From assembly GCA_023443225.1 (NCBI GenBank), contig JAEZVF010000077.1, positions 62,001 through 126,000 of the forward strand: a stretch of DNA of 64,000 nt. The letters run 5' to 3'. The notes below the pieces were generated by a model. It was not told where the DNA came from. It ran no database searches and saw nothing but the letters and a program-made list of their open reading frames with translations. Shown in pieces: positions 24,745-34,287 of the stretch. Numbering within the stretch: the first letter of the stretch is position 1; each line of letters opens with the position of its first letter. This stretch comes from Bacillota bacterium (lineage in GTDB: Bacteria; Bacillota; Clostridia; Lachnospirales; Lachnospiraceae). The position numbers and the translations under genes were made by a program.

Positions 24745-27384
24745 TTATTCTCTCACTATATTAATAATATAATCTCTTTTATTGCCATTCTCAGCGATTA
24801 CGGATACGGTCACTGTATTATTACCAACTAGCAGGTTAATATACCCTGTACCCATCACGGTCGCCTTCGAGCTGACTGGTGTTGCCTTAACTTCTATGGT
24901 CGAAACGCTGTTGCCAACGATTAGAGAATAGGTCTGGTCAGTGCTTATGTTGAATGTTGGTGTTAGATTACACCCACTTACTTCTAAAGTCTTAAGCCAA
25001 TTATTTGGATTCATAACTGCTGCTGGTATCGGTGAAGTAGCCTCAGGCATATTGTAGTAAACAGGAATTGAAAATATAATCGGTACATTCATCATTCCGG
25101 TATAAGCTGCATAGGTTTTTTTAGCTTCCGCCTCTGGAGCCTGAACATTAGCCATGTACTGATGCTGATAGGTAGAGGTCGGTGTCACGTTAAATTTCTG
25201 AAGATATATTGTATTCTGACCCCTATTGATATAGTTACGTCCAATGTTATAAGCTCCTCCGACTATGGAATTGTAAGGATTAGTCCAAGGTATCAGATAT
25301 AGTGCATTCAAGGATGCATCGGTTGTTCCGTTCTTGGCAAATTTCAAACCGTTTGCAACTGCTCCACCTGCAGCAGTACTGTGATAAGCCCCAATATTAA
25401 AGAAATTATACAATCCCTCTAACCCTGACACAGTTCCCGATACACTTGAACTCATGGTGCTTGTGCCAGTTACAACTTCTTGTTTCACACGAGAAGCCAG
25501 GTGATAAGGACTAACACCTGAATATTCAGCTGCTTTCATAAATGTTTGTGAATATGTATAGGTAAGACTCTGCCCATAAGTATCCACATAAGAATAACTG
25601 GCATTGTACATCGGTGTATTGTAAAGGATACCTTCTACACCCGTAGCGTTCTGATATTCGCTCTTATAATTAAGCATTTCAAATTGGAAAATCCCTTTAT
25701 CGGTTAGAAAATTCCTTGGATCCATATAATATGCAATTGCTTCCTTTGATGCCGTAACCCAAGAGGAGCCATCGAATGGAAGGAAGCTATCCTTTTCCCA
25801 ATTATATGCACCCTTGTCGAAAGACTTCCATTCTAAAGTTTTTCCATTGGATATCAAATTAACACCCAGTGCGCTTTCCTTTTGAATTACTGTATTCCAG
25901 TCTAATCCTGTCTGATAAGCTTCGAATACCCAGGTCGGATATTGCTGATGTAATTGGCGCAAATAAGGTTTATAGCTTTCAGGGAAGCCTTCACTCGTCA
26001 TCTTTGCTTCAAATTCTGCCTCTGTCAAGACTTGAGCCGATGTACCACCTGGTGTTGTGGGATCAATTACTCCCCATTCACCAACCTTAATATATTCTGC
26101 TTTTACATATCCGTAGTACAAGAAACCTGCTTTTGTAAACTCCACATAGTACCATGGTATAGAATTTACTCTTACGGTAGTGGTTATCGTTACTTTTTCG
26201 TTTTGTTTTAATTCTATCAAAGTATTTGAAGAATCGTATAAAAGGTCCTGACTTGTAAATACATCCTTCACAACATTTGTCTTAGCGATATTATACAACA
26301 TACCATTCGTCCGTGTATAAATTTCCTGTATGTTTGCTATCGGTGTTGGCGTTGGTGTCACTGTTACCGTCGGTGTAGGTGTTACACTTGGTGAAACAGT
26401 TTCCGTATCTTCCGGCTTTGGTGTCGGAGTAACAGGGGCTGCCTTAGCTTTTAATAGTACTTGATCTGCAAGTATATAGCCGCTATATTTTACGTTTGCT
26501 AGATTAAACGTAATTTGGAACCATTTTACACCTTTGGCATCGGTAACTTCTTTCGTTATTGCAACAAATTTTTTATTTGGTAAAGCAATCTGCTTTTTCT
26601 TCTTGGTCGTTAGATAGGAATATTTTGTACCGGCTCCCTTTCGAATCTTTACAGCCTTTTTTGAATTAATATTAGCATGGATATTTGTAGTTATCGATAA
26701 TTTTATGTAACCGCTTAAAACATATCCCGTTACGGTTCCTGTCTTAGTTTTATAAGAAATATGATACCACTTTTGTGATTTCACTATGGTTTCATTTAAT
26801 ATGGTAACTTTCTTCTTTTTAATGATAGAGCCAACCTTTGCACTCGTTTGACTTGGTTTTTTTCGAACATTTAATGTAGATGCCGTAACTACTCCAGATA
26901 CATTTATTGTTGCTTCTGTCTTTTTCGGTGTAGGCGTTGGTGTCACAGTTTCTGTTACTTTGGGAGTAGCCTTTGGAATTACTGTTGGTGTTGGTGTTAC
27001 TGTAGAGGTTTCGTCAGTAGAGCTTTCATCCGTATTCGTACTTGAATCCTTTTGAGGAACTTCGCCATCTGTCGTAATAAATTCACTCTTTACGTATCCT
27101 TCCGCAGTTGCACCGCTAAACTGAAACGATATCTGATACCAATCCTTATCTTCCTGTAAAATGGTTACTTTCTCGTCACGCCGTAAGAACGCATCAGCAC
27201 CATTCACCTGTACCTTGCTGTATGTGGTACCTGGACCGGAACGAACATTGAGGCTGGTAGCATTCACCTTACCAGTCGCCGTAGCAGCCTCAACCGGCAC
27301 CGGTTTTATACCTAACCCCTGCGGAAATAGAAATATGACACAAAGCAACACAGTTATCCATTTATATATAGAATATTTCTTCAT
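24745..27384 (-). CDS. Modular exported cell-wall hydrolase: SH3b repeats, N-acetylglucosaminidase-like domain, beta-sandwich tail
   Basis: An 879-residue protein with a signal peptide (VLLCVIFLFPQGLGI), then bacterial SH3 domains around 35-105, 165-230, 235-310 and a weaker one at 355-435, separated by Thr/Pro linkers rich in TPTPT. The catalytic region (about 455-775) starts FPESYKPYLRQLHQQYPTWVF and resembles the endo-beta-N-acetylglucosaminidase (LytB-like) proteins that cut peptidoglycan glycan strands, with YYMDPRNFLTDKGIFQFEM and AAEYSGVSPYHLASRVKQE. The C-terminus carries a PF12733-type beta-sandwich (YSLIVGNSVSTIEVKATP). Role: cell separation or wall turnover, with SH3b domains binding the wall. 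The upstream region has a palindrome over the probable -35. Confidence 0.85.
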   Translation of the reverse strand: MKKYSIYKWITVLLCVIFLFPQGLGIKPVPVEAATATGKVNATSLNVRSGPGTTYSKVQVNGADAFLRRDEKVTILQEDKDWYQISFQFSGATAEGYVKSEFITTDGEVPQKDSSTNTDESSTDETSTVTPTPTVIPKATPKVTETVTPTPTPKKTEATINVSGVVTASTLNVRKKPSQTSAKVGSIIKKKKVTILNETIVKSQKWYHISYKTKTGTVTGYVLSGYIKLSITTNIHANINSKKAVKIRKGAGTKYSYLTTKKKKQIALPNKKFVAITKEVTDAKGVKWFQITFNLANVKYSGYILADQVLLKAKAAPVTPTPKPEDTETVSPSVTPTPTVTVTPTPTPIANIQEIYTRTNGMLYNIAKTNVVKDVFTSQDLLYDSSNTLIELKQNEKVTITTTVRVNSIPWYYVEFTKAGFLYYGYVKAEYIKVGEWGVIDPTTPGGTSAQVLTEAEFEAKMTSEGFPESYKPYLRQLHQQYPTWVFEAYQTGLDWNTVIQKESALGVNLISNGKTLEWKSFDKGAYNWEKDSFLPFDGSSWVTASKEAIAYYMDPRNFLTDKGIFQFEMLNYKSEYQNATGVEGILYNTPMYNASYSYVDTYGQSLTYTYSQTFMKAAEYSGVSPYHLASRVKQEVVTGTSTMSSSVSGTVSGLEGLYNFFNIGAYHSTAAGGAVANGLKFAKNGTTDASLNALYLIPWTNPYNSIVGGAYNIGRNYINRGQNTIYLQKFNVTPTSTYQHQYMANVQAPEAEAKKTYAAYTGMMNVPIIFSIPVYYNMPEATSPIPAAVMNPNNWLKTLEVSGCNLTPTFNISTDQTYSLIVGNSVSTIEVKATPVSSKATVMGTGYINLLVGNNTVTVSVIAENGNKRDYIINIVRE

Positions 27385-27460
27385 TCGTGAATCCTCCTAT
27401 CGCTACTGCGATAAAATATGACTTATAATTGCAAAACAGGTACTTTAATCCTTTAATTCT

Positions 27461-27500
27461 ATTATATACTATTGATTACATGTGGCACTTTTGTGACATG
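27461..27500 (-). promoter_or_regulatory. Promoter region of the cell-wall hydrolase gene with a palindrome over the -35
   Basis: On the minus strand TATAAT is at 27461-27466. The expected -35 position falls inside a 22-bp imperfect palindrome at 27479-27500 (CATGTGGCAC / GTGACATG arms). No good -35 hexamer is present, so activator-dependent control is possible. Confidence 0.45.
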
Positions 27501-27542
27501 AAATAATATTTGTAATAATATATTAATTCGAAAAATCAAGAA

Positions 27543-27583
27543 GCAGATAGATTCATTTGCTGTGTCCAAATCAATCTATCTGC
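27543..27583 (-). terminator. Terminator of the purM-purN-purD transcript
   Basis: On the minus strand GCAGATAGATT pairs with AATCTATCTGC, extended by ATTTG/CAAAT in the loop region, about 17 bp after the purD stop. The T-run is broken (TTCTTGATTTTT). Confidence 0.6.
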
Positions 27584-27599
27584 ATCTTTTATTTGCTAT

Positions 27600-28871
27600 T
27601 TATACTTCATCGATTGCTTTACCGATATCATTTCTCATATATTTATTTTCAAATGTAATCAGTTTCGTAGCTTCGTATGCATTCTTTCTTGCTTCCTTTA
27701 AATCTTTTCCAACTGCAGTTACACCCAAGATTCTTCCACCATTGGTAACAGCACCTGCGTTTGTACGCTTGGTTCCAGAATGAAACGCATAAAAACCGTC
27801 TTTGTTCTGAAATTCTTCCAGACCATGGATGACAAAGCCCTTTTCATAATGCTCCGGATATCCTGCAGATGCTAACATAACACAAACTGCCGCATTATCC
27901 TCGAATTCTAATGTAATATCTGCTAGCTTTCCATCAATGCAGGCTTCAAATACATCAACGATGTCATTTTTCATACGCGGAAGTACTACCTGCGTCTCTG
28001 GATCACCAAAACGTCCATTATATTCTAGCACCTTTGGTCCTTTATTGGTCAGCATCAGACCAAAGAATAATATTCCGGTAAAGTCTCTACCTTCCGCCTT
28101 CATAGCATCAAGTGTAGCCTGATAAATATATTTTTTACAAAATTCATCTACTTCTTTTGTATAAAACGGACTTGGTGAAAAAGTACCCATTCCTCCGGTG
28201 TTAAGCCCCTGGTCACCATCCTTAGCACGTTTGTGATCCTGTGCACTGGTCATGGGAGCAATATTTGTTCCATCACAGAAGGCCAGAACAGAGACTTCTC
28301 TGCCGGTCATAAACTCTTCAATTACAAGTCTATCACCGGATGTTCCAAATTGTTTATCCAACATGATGGTTTTTACTCCGTCTTTTGCTTCTGCATAATC
28401 CTTACAGATTAATACACCCTTGCCAAGTGCCAATCCATCTGCCTTTAAAACGATTGGATAATCACAGGTTTTAAGATAAGCAATGGCATCCTCCGGAGAA
28501 TCAAAAGTCTCATATGCTGCAGTCGGTATCTTATATTTCTTCATCAAATCTTTTGAGAATGCCTTAGAACCTTCTATTATGGCGGCATTTTTTCTCGGTC
28601 CGAAAGCTCGCAATCCTTTTGCTTGAAAAACATCAATGATACCTGGAACCAGGCTATCCTCCGGACCCACAATGGTCAAATCAATCTTTTTATCTGTAGC
28701 AAAAGCTGCAAGTGCATCAAAATCCATAGCCGAAATATCAACACATTCCGCATATTCCTCAATTCCAGCATTGCCTGGAGCACAATAAATTTTATCTACA
28801 CGCTTGCTTTGAGCTACTTTCCATGCGATAGTATGTTCTCTTCCTCCACCACCTACGATTAATACTCTCAT
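27600..28871 (-). CDS. purD: Phosphoribosylamine-glycine ligase
   Basis: A 423-residue ATP-grasp enzyme for the second step of purine synthesis (PRA plus glycine to GAR). The N-terminus MRVLIVGGGGREHTIAWK is diagnostic. ATP-grasp landmarks follow: KADGLALGKGV, EEFMTGREVSVLAF, and LEYNGRFGDPETQ. The start at 28871 has GGAGG upstream; an extra ATG at 28904 adds an unlikely 11 residues. It is the last gene of purM-purN-purD. Confidence 0.96.
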   Translation of the reverse strand: MRVLIVGGGGREHTIAWKVAQSKRVDKIYCAPGNAGIEEYAECVDISAMDFDALAAFATDKKIDLTIVGPEDSLVPGIIDVFQAKGLRAFGPRKNAAIIEGSKAFSKDLMKKYKIPTAAYETFDSPEDAIAYLKTCDYPIVLKADGLALGKGVLICKDYAEAKDGVKTIMLDKQFGTSGDRLVIEEFMTGREVSVLAFCDGTNIAPMTSAQDHKRAKDGDQGLNTGGMGTFSPSPFYTKEVDEFCKKYIYQATLDAMKAEGRDFTGILFFGLMLTNKGPKVLEYNGRFGDPETQVVLPRMKNDIVDVFEACIDGKLADITLEFEDNAAVCVMLASAGYPEHYEKGFVIHGLEEFQNKDGFYAFHSGTKRTNAGAVTNGGRILGVTAVGKDLKEARKNAYEATKLITFENKYMRNDIGKAIDEV

Positions 28872-28950
28872 GAAGGTTCCTCCTCGAAAATTAATTGTAT
28901 ACAAATGTCAAATGTTTTAAGACTCTAATATGAATGGTATTTGCACCGAA

Positions 28951-29577
28951 TCAGGCTTTTATATATACTTTGTTACCATCCACTAGCAAGCGGTTATTTG
29001 CAAATAGATCAATGGATTCAGGCAAAATATTCCACTCGGCTTCTTCCATTACTCTTCGCTGTAACAGCTCTGGAGTGTCCTCTTCCATAACCTGTACACT
29101 CTTTTGTAAAATAATAGGACCCGTATCTGTGCCCTCATCTACAAAATGGGCAGTTGCACCAGTAATCCTCACACCACGTTCCAACACTGCTTCATGTACT
29201 TTCAGACCGTAATAGCCTGCACCACAAAAGGATGGTATTAGAGATGGATGAATGTTAATGATGCGGTTTGTATATGCCTTAATAAGACTCTCCGGTAAAA
29301 TAACCAGATACCCTGCCAAAACAATCAAATCCACCTTATAACGGTTTATGGTATCCAGCAATATCCGGTTAAATTCTTCTCTATTCTTAAAATCTTTTGG
29401 TGAAATCACCTCAGAAGGGATACCATGATTTTTTGCACGTTCTATGGCATAAGCATCCTTTTTATTACTGATGACCACCGAAATCATGCTATTGGTTATT
29501 CTGCCCTGCTCTATATTATCAATAATCGCTTGAAGATTGGTACCTCCTCCAGATACTAAAACAGCGATCTTTAGCAT
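28951..29577 (-). CDS. purN: Phosphoribosylglycinamide formyltransferase
   Basis: A 208-residue folate-dependent GAR transformylase, the third step of purine synthesis. Visible residues: the N-terminal phosphate loop VSGGGTNLQAII, the catalytic NIHPSLIPSF and the folate-site DEGTDTGPIILQ. The start overlaps the purM stop by 7 bp, so translation is coupled. purD follows 79 bp later. Confidence 0.96.
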   Translation of the reverse strand: MLKIAVLVSGGGTNLQAIIDNIEQGRITNSMISVVISNKKDAYAIERAKNHGIPSEVISPKDFKNREEFNRILLDTINRYKVDLIVLAGYLVILPESLIKAYTNRIINIHPSLIPSFCGAGYYGLKVHEAVLERGVRITGATAHFVDEGTDTGPIILQKSVQVMEEDTPELLQRRVMEEAEWNILPESIDLFANNRLLVDGNKVYIKA

Positions 29578-30596
29578 ATTGTCACACCCTTTTCACCAGC
29601 TTTTACTTCACCGATGGTATAAACTGTTTCTCCTGCTGCCTGCAGCAATCTCACTGCTTTATCAGCATCCTGACTATCCACTGCTACAATCATACCAATA
29701 CCCATATTATAAGTATTGTACATCATCTGCTCATCGATTTCTCCATCAGTAGAAAGCATACGGAAAATAGCAGGTATTTCATAACTGTCTTTGCGTACAA
29801 CTGCATGCATTCCATCAGGAAGCATCCTTGGTATGTTCTCATAAAAACCACCACCTGTGATATGACTACATGCCTTCACTGTAACATTTCCAGTTTTCAA
29901 AGATTTTAACGCATTAACATATATTTTAGTAGGAGTTAATAAGGTTTCGCCTAAGGTTTTTCCTAACACTTCATAGTAAGAGTCTAATGCTTCTCTAGTC
30001 ATACTGAATACTTTTCTTACTAAAGAATACCCATTACTATGAATTCCGGAAGAAGCAATGCCGATTAGAGTGTCCCCTGGTTTTAAAGAAGCACCAGTAA
30101 TTAACTCTTTACGGTCAACAATACCAACAGCAAATCCAGCTAAATCATATTCATCAACCGGATAAAATCCTGGCATCTCTGCTGTCTCACCACCAATTAA
30201 TGCGGAGCCAGCCATTTTACAGCCTTCTGCAACACCACTTACAATGGTAGCAATTTTTTCAGGCTCATTTTTTCCACAGGCAATATAGTCTAAGAAGAAT
30301 AATGGCTCACCACCTGCACAAGCAATATCATTCACACACATGGCAACACAGTCAATACCTATGGTGTCATGCTTGTCTAATATAAACGCCAACTTTAATT
30401 TCGTACCTACACCATCTGTACCAGATACCAATGTGGGTTCTTCCATATTCTTAAAGCTATTTAAAGAAAATGCACCTGAGAAGCCGCCAATACCCGTTAA
30501 TACTTCACTTCTCATAGTACCTTTTATATGTTCCTTCATAAGTTCAACCGCTTTGTAACCAGCTTCAATATCTACGCCCGCCTTTTTGTAATCCAT
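29571..30596 (-). CDS. purM: Phosphoribosylformylglycinamidine cyclo-ligase
   Basis: A 341-residue AIR synthetase, the fifth step of purine synthesis. The N-terminal MDYKKAGVDIEAGYKAVE and the segments GTDGVGTKLKLAF, GGETAEMPGFY and GIASSGIHSNGYSLVR identify it. AGGAGG precedes the ATG. The 216 bp upstream hold no gene; AAGACA and TAATAT 17 bp apart there are a weak promoter candidate, and no PurR box of the Bacillus type is visible. Confidence 0.96.
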   Translation of the reverse strand: MDYKKAGVDIEAGYKAVELMKEHIKGTMRSEVLTGIGGFSGAFSLNSFKNMEEPTLVSGTDGVGTKLKLAFILDKHDTIGIDCVAMCVNDIACAGGEPLFFLDYIACGKNEPEKIATIVSGVAEGCKMAGSALIGGETAEMPGFYPVDEYDLAGFAVGIVDRKELITGASLKPGDTLIGIASSGIHSNGYSLVRKVFSMTREALDSYYEVLGKTLGETLLTPTKIYVNALKSLKTGNVTVKACSHITGGGFYENIPRMLPDGMHAVVRKDSYEIPAIFRMLSTDGEIDEQMMYNTYNMGIGMIVAVDSQDADKAVRLLQAAGETVYTIGEVKAGEKGVTIC

Positions 30597-30784
30597 GTTG
30601 AATCCTCCTATAATAGGTTTTATTAAAGTAATAAACTTATTCGTGTATTACGTTATTCAATGTCTCTTGTTTTGAGTACAACCTTATATTAACATAACAA
30701 TAGTGATTTGTCTTAGCTTTTCATTTATTAATTTCTTATCCTTTTTATTAGTGTAATTAATATATGAGTAGATTGCACAAAAAA

Positions 30785-30806
30785 GATTGGGGGGAAATCC
30801 CCAATC
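30785..30806 (-). terminator. Bidirectional terminator after the lipoprotein gene
   Basis: GATTGGGG and CCCCAATC form a tight hairpin, flanked by T-runs on both strands (TTTTTTTT on plus, TTTTTT on minus). It ends the lipoprotein gene at 30813. Confidence 0.85.
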
Positions 30807-30812
30807 TTTTTT

Positions 30813-31355
30813 TTACGCCTCCAACTGATAATCAATAATCTTCCATTTTCCATCAATTAGTTGCATATTGAATTCTAAATAGATATAGCCACTATCTTTA
30901 GTTAATTGTATAGCATATTCACCATGAACTAATTGTTCTTGTTTGTCATATTCACGTAATCTAAAATACATACATTCTGTAGTCGTGAATTGATCTTTGT
31001 AATCATATTTATCTAATTTGCTTGTATCTACTAAATTTTCTTGTATATACTTATAATCACCATTTAAAAATGCCTTTACAAAATAATAAGCATTAATCTG
31101 ATATTGTGTACCTTCAAAACTATTTATAAACTCATTATTATCAAGTATTTGTTGCAATTCAGGATTTGATTGTTCCTCTTTCTGTGTAGTATCCTCATTG
31201 ACTTCTAGAGAATCTTCTTTCTTATCCTCTGTGCTAATAGTATTGTTTGATTCTTGTTGGCTAGTATTATTTTGTGGTAAACTTTTCTTATCACAAGAAC
31301 AAAAAATCATAACAATAGCTAAACAAAGAATAACAAACTTTTTCTTAAAATGCAT
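30813..31355 (-). CDS. Lipoprotein of unknown function inserted in the purine cluster
   Basis: A 180-residue lipoprotein. The signal is MHFKKKFVILCLAIVMIF with the lipobox CSC (FCSCDK). The mature part begins with a low-complexity Ser/Asn/Glu/Gln-rich stretch (about 30-70), and the C-terminal half (YQINAYYFVKAFLNGDYKYI onward) resembles small NTF2-like or DUF-type extracellular domains; the family was not recognised. The start at 31355 follows AGGGGG; the frame upstream has no ribosome site. Its own terminators on both sides separate it from purE and purM, so it is an independent unit. Confidence 0.7.
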   Translation of the reverse strand: MHFKKKFVILCLAIVMIFCSCDKKSLPQNNTSQQESNNTISTEDKKEDSLEVNEDTTQKEEQSNPELQQILDNNEFINSFEGTQYQINAYYFVKAFLNGDYKYIQENLVDTSKLDKYDYKDQFTTTECMYFRLREYDKQEQLVHGEYAIQLTKDSGYIYLEFNMQLIDGKWKIIDYQLEA

Positions 31356-31469
31356 TATTTTAGTACCCCCTATAATATTTTTAACATCCTCAATATTACC
31401 ATATATTGGAATATTTATCAATATAGTAATTTCAGAGTTTCTTCTTCTTTTTCTTCTCCCCCATGAATA

Positions 31470-31502
31470 CAAAAAATCCCTGACTTCGAAAAGTAAGGGA
31501 TT
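31470..31502 (-). terminator. Terminator of purE
   Basis: On the minus strand AATCCCTTACTT pairs with AAGTCAGGGATT around TTCG with one mismatch, followed by TTTTT. It detaches purE from the purM-purN-purD unit. Confidence 0.8.
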
Positions 31503-31527
31503 TGGACAATTTCATTTTGTCTTGTGA

Positions 31528-32046
31528 TTATTTCATATCTTTAATATAAGCTTTGTAGCCTTCTTTTTCCAGTTTCTTAGCTTTTTCAGCTACTCCATTC
31601 TTAAGCCCTTCGGAATAAGCCTTTATACGGTCTAATAATTTAGGGTCAGAGGTAGCTAAAATCTTAGCCGCAAGAAGTCCTGCATTTAAACCACCGTTGA
31701 TTGCTACGGTTGCTACAGGAATGCCACCTGGCATCTGTACGATAGAATACAGGGAATCTACTCCTCCTAATGATTTCGTCATAATCGGAACGCCAATTAC
31801 CGGCATAGGGAAGATAGCTGCTGACATTCCCGGAAGGTGCGCCGCTCCTCCTGCTCCAGCAATGATAACCTTATACCCTTTCTCTTCTGCTGATTTAGCA
31901 TAATCGAAGAATATGTCAGGCATTCTGTGAGCAGAGATTATCGTCATATCATATTCAATTTCTAATACATCTAATATTTCTGCTGCTTTACTCATAATCT
32001 CAAGATCTGAGTCGCTCCCCATAATTATTCCAACCTTAACTGCCAT
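31528..32046 (-). CDS. purE: N5-carboxyaminoimidazole ribonucleotide mutase
   Basis: A 172-residue class I PurE. It converts N5-CAIR to CAIR in purine synthesis. Signatures: GSDSDLEIMSKA at the N-terminus, SAHRMPDIFFDYA in the active site and GAGGAAHLPGMSAA. The ribosome site GAGAGG precedes the ATG. It sits upstream of purM on the same strand but is separated by the lipoprotein and two terminators. Confidence 0.96.
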   Translation of the reverse strand: MAVKVGIIMGSDSDLEIMSKAAEILDVLEIEYDMTIISAHRMPDIFFDYAKSAEEKGYKVIIAGAGGAAHLPGMSAAIFPMPVIGVPIMTKSLGGVDSLYSIVQMPGGIPVATVAINGGLNAGLLAAKILATSDPKLLDRIKAYSEGLKNGVAEKAKKLEKEGYKAYIKDMK

Positions 32047-32113
32047 TATTTAAATCCTCTCTTTCTCATATTGTATTTGGCTCCATTAATCCATTAGACT
32101 TATGGTCCAATAT

Positions 32114-34192
32114 TTATTGAAAAGCTTGATTTAATAATTCCGTTCCAGGTAGTACGAATCTACCATCTATAATAATCGGAATCCTTTCACCATTCTTTTT
32201 ATAAACTGATATCTCCCCTAATTCATCATAAGGGATAGTAATATCCGTATGACAGTTAAAATAGGCTAGATTCATGTCTGTCTTACGTTTTATGGATATT
32301 TCATTGTCTTTTGCAACAATCAGCTTTCCATCAGGGTTATACAATGTTAAGTCTTCACTCATGTTATAACAGGTATCTCCTACCGCAAAATGAGGTCCTG
32401 TTTTTTCTGCTATTAGTATAGGCAGCTTATCTGCTATCTGATATTTTTGTCCCATTACATAAGCTGTCGTGTTGGTTCCAATGGCAAATTCACCAATTGG
32501 CAGCGTATCCCGATTATATAAAAGATTTTCTTTCATAAATTTCTTATTTTCTTCTTCGCTAGCAAAGTTTTCACAAGAATAATCGGTTATCATACCATCC
32601 TGGAAGCTAAGTGTTAACTCACGGTATTCCAAGTCATTTAAATAAACCTTTGTAACATGAAGTAATCCTTCGGTTCCGGTAAGCTTAGGGGAAGTAAACA
32701 CTTCACCAACTGGTATATTAACGTCTGCCGTACAGTTCTCGAATATAGTTTCTTTTTCAGGATTCTTAAGCTCATAAAGCATAACCTTAAGATTGGTTTT
32801 ATTTCTATCCTTGCCTAGAATTCTAACGAATACACCTTGATCGAGTGTATCAATAATAGCCTGCTGAATTTCCTTGTATTTTTGGTTATCTAACGTATTT
32901 ACCTTAACCGTTTCTGCAAATATATCTTTAAACTGACTACCAATTTCCGGTAATGGATAAGCTATTATTGTAAAGCTAGTTTCATCCCCTTTTATATACT
33001 CATTTTGAATAATTCCAAAGTCTCGGTAATACTCCACCTGCAATTTCTGCTGCCGTTCATCTAATTGAATTGCTTCTTCTTTACTTTCAGGGATAAACTC
33101 CTTCTCACCAAATACTTCAATCACAGCAGGTCCTGCATATGCAGCGGCAGCCTCTTTATACTGCTCAAATGCAGCACGGGCACTCTCTAACTTTCTTTTG
33201 CTATATGCTTTATCAAGGAATAGAGCATTATCAAAACGGTGATCGTAATCGTATTGACGGTTCGGTCCCGTAGAACAGTATCCTATCTTCCGATTCTGTC
33301 TCTTATTCACACTGCTGACTGCTGCTCGAAAGAGTATCGGTTCTAATCCCATGTTTGCAAAGTACTCAAATGCATAGTATAGCATCCGCTCAAAACCAAT
33401 GTTGTAACGTATGGCTACGGTAGATTTTTTACTCAAGTCTATTCCTGCTGCTTCAAAACCTCTACGGTACCCTTCCGTAAATGTAAATGCCATGGCTTTC
33501 ATTTCTTCTTCCGGTAACTGATTAAAAAAGTCTGCAATCTGTAGTTCATTGTCTCCAATATATTCTCCAAATTGGTATAGATATCTTAAATCCTTAAAAT
33601 CCCAACTCCTAATGATATCCTGGGCAAAAGAAAGCTCTTTGTCTAGCAACTCTCTCGTCCTGTATTTTACCATCTCTATGCAGTAGTCACTTGTGAAATC
33701 ATAAATCGCCCTTTTTACATCTTTTAAGGTGTATTTATCTTCTTCTTCAAAATAATTATAAATTTCAATAAACAATTCAAGATAAATAGTAATATCAAAT
33801 AGTCTGCATTCAAAAGCATATACAATCAATCCACGTAACTCTGTATATAAGAACGACAAGATTTCTCCATATTCTTTCCCAAGCTTCTCCCTTGCATATC
33901 TGGGATTCGCATAACTGCTCTCATAATTCTCCCCAAATATATCTTCATATAAATCATAGTTCAGATCCTGTAATTCTTTCAAGGACATCTTAGCTAATTT
34001 ATCTTCCATTGCTATGGGAACAAGGTTCTTTATCTTTAAGATAAAATCCACTGTTTTTTTAAAATAATCCAACCAAGGTACTTTTATCGTTTCTTCCTCT
34101 GCCATGATTTCAATTCGTTCTATGGACAAAGCATAACGTTCTTCAACTTCTTCATTTAATCCTCGAAATAATTCTCTATATTTCATACTCAT
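32114..34192 (-). CDS. M29-type metallo-aminopeptidase
   Basis: A 692-residue protein. The C-terminal half (about 330-690) matches the M29 (aminopeptidase T/AmpS) family, and all metal-ligand motifs are visible: GEVFTSP, GEFAIGTN, PHFAVGD and HTDITIPYDEL. The N-terminal half (1-320) is a helical region seen in Lachnospiraceae relatives, starting MSMKYRELFRGLNEEVEERY; its role is unknown. The protein releases N-terminal amino acids from peptides. An alternative start MKYREL (codon 3) is equally plausible. It lies just downstream of the small membrane-protein genes DUF6142 and VanZ on the same strand. Confidence 0.85.
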   Translation of the reverse strand: MSMKYRELFRGLNEEVEERYALSIERIEIMAEEETIKVPWLDYFKKTVDFILKIKNLVPIAMEDKLAKMSLKELQDLNYDLYEDIFGENYESSYANPRYAREKLGKEYGEILSFLYTELRGLIVYAFECRLFDITIYLELFIEIYNYFEEEDKYTLKDVKRAIYDFTSDYCIEMVKYRTRELLDKELSFAQDIIRSWDFKDLRYLYQFGEYIGDNELQIADFFNQLPEEEMKAMAFTFTEGYRRGFEAAGIDLSKKSTVAIRYNIGFERMLYYAFEYFANMGLEPILFRAAVSSVNKRQNRKIGYCSTGPNRQYDYDHRFDNALFLDKAYSKRKLESARAAFEQYKEAAAAYAGPAVIEVFGEKEFIPESKEEAIQLDERQQKLQVEYYRDFGIIQNEYIKGDETSFTIIAYPLPEIGSQFKDIFAETVKVNTLDNQKYKEIQQAIIDTLDQGVFVRILGKDRNKTNLKVMLYELKNPEKETIFENCTADVNIPVGEVFTSPKLTGTEGLLHVTKVYLNDLEYRELTLSFQDGMITDYSCENFASEEENKKFMKENLLYNRDTLPIGEFAIGTNTTAYVMGQKYQIADKLPILIAEKTGPHFAVGDTCYNMSEDLTLYNPDGKLIVAKDNEISIKRKTDMNLAYFNCHTDITIPYDELGEISVYKKNGERIPIIIDGRFVLPGTELLNQAFQ

Positions 34193-34287
34193 AGTAATAT
34201 TCCTCCATATTAAGCTTATAAATTAATTCTAAGTACACATTAAAAATTCAATTTATAAACGAATTACAAATACATATAAAATTCAAC

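Noticed and set aside
30597..30784. PurR box or purine riboswitch before purM
   Set aside because: No Bacillus-type PurR box and no purine riboswitch core were seen upstream of purM or purE.
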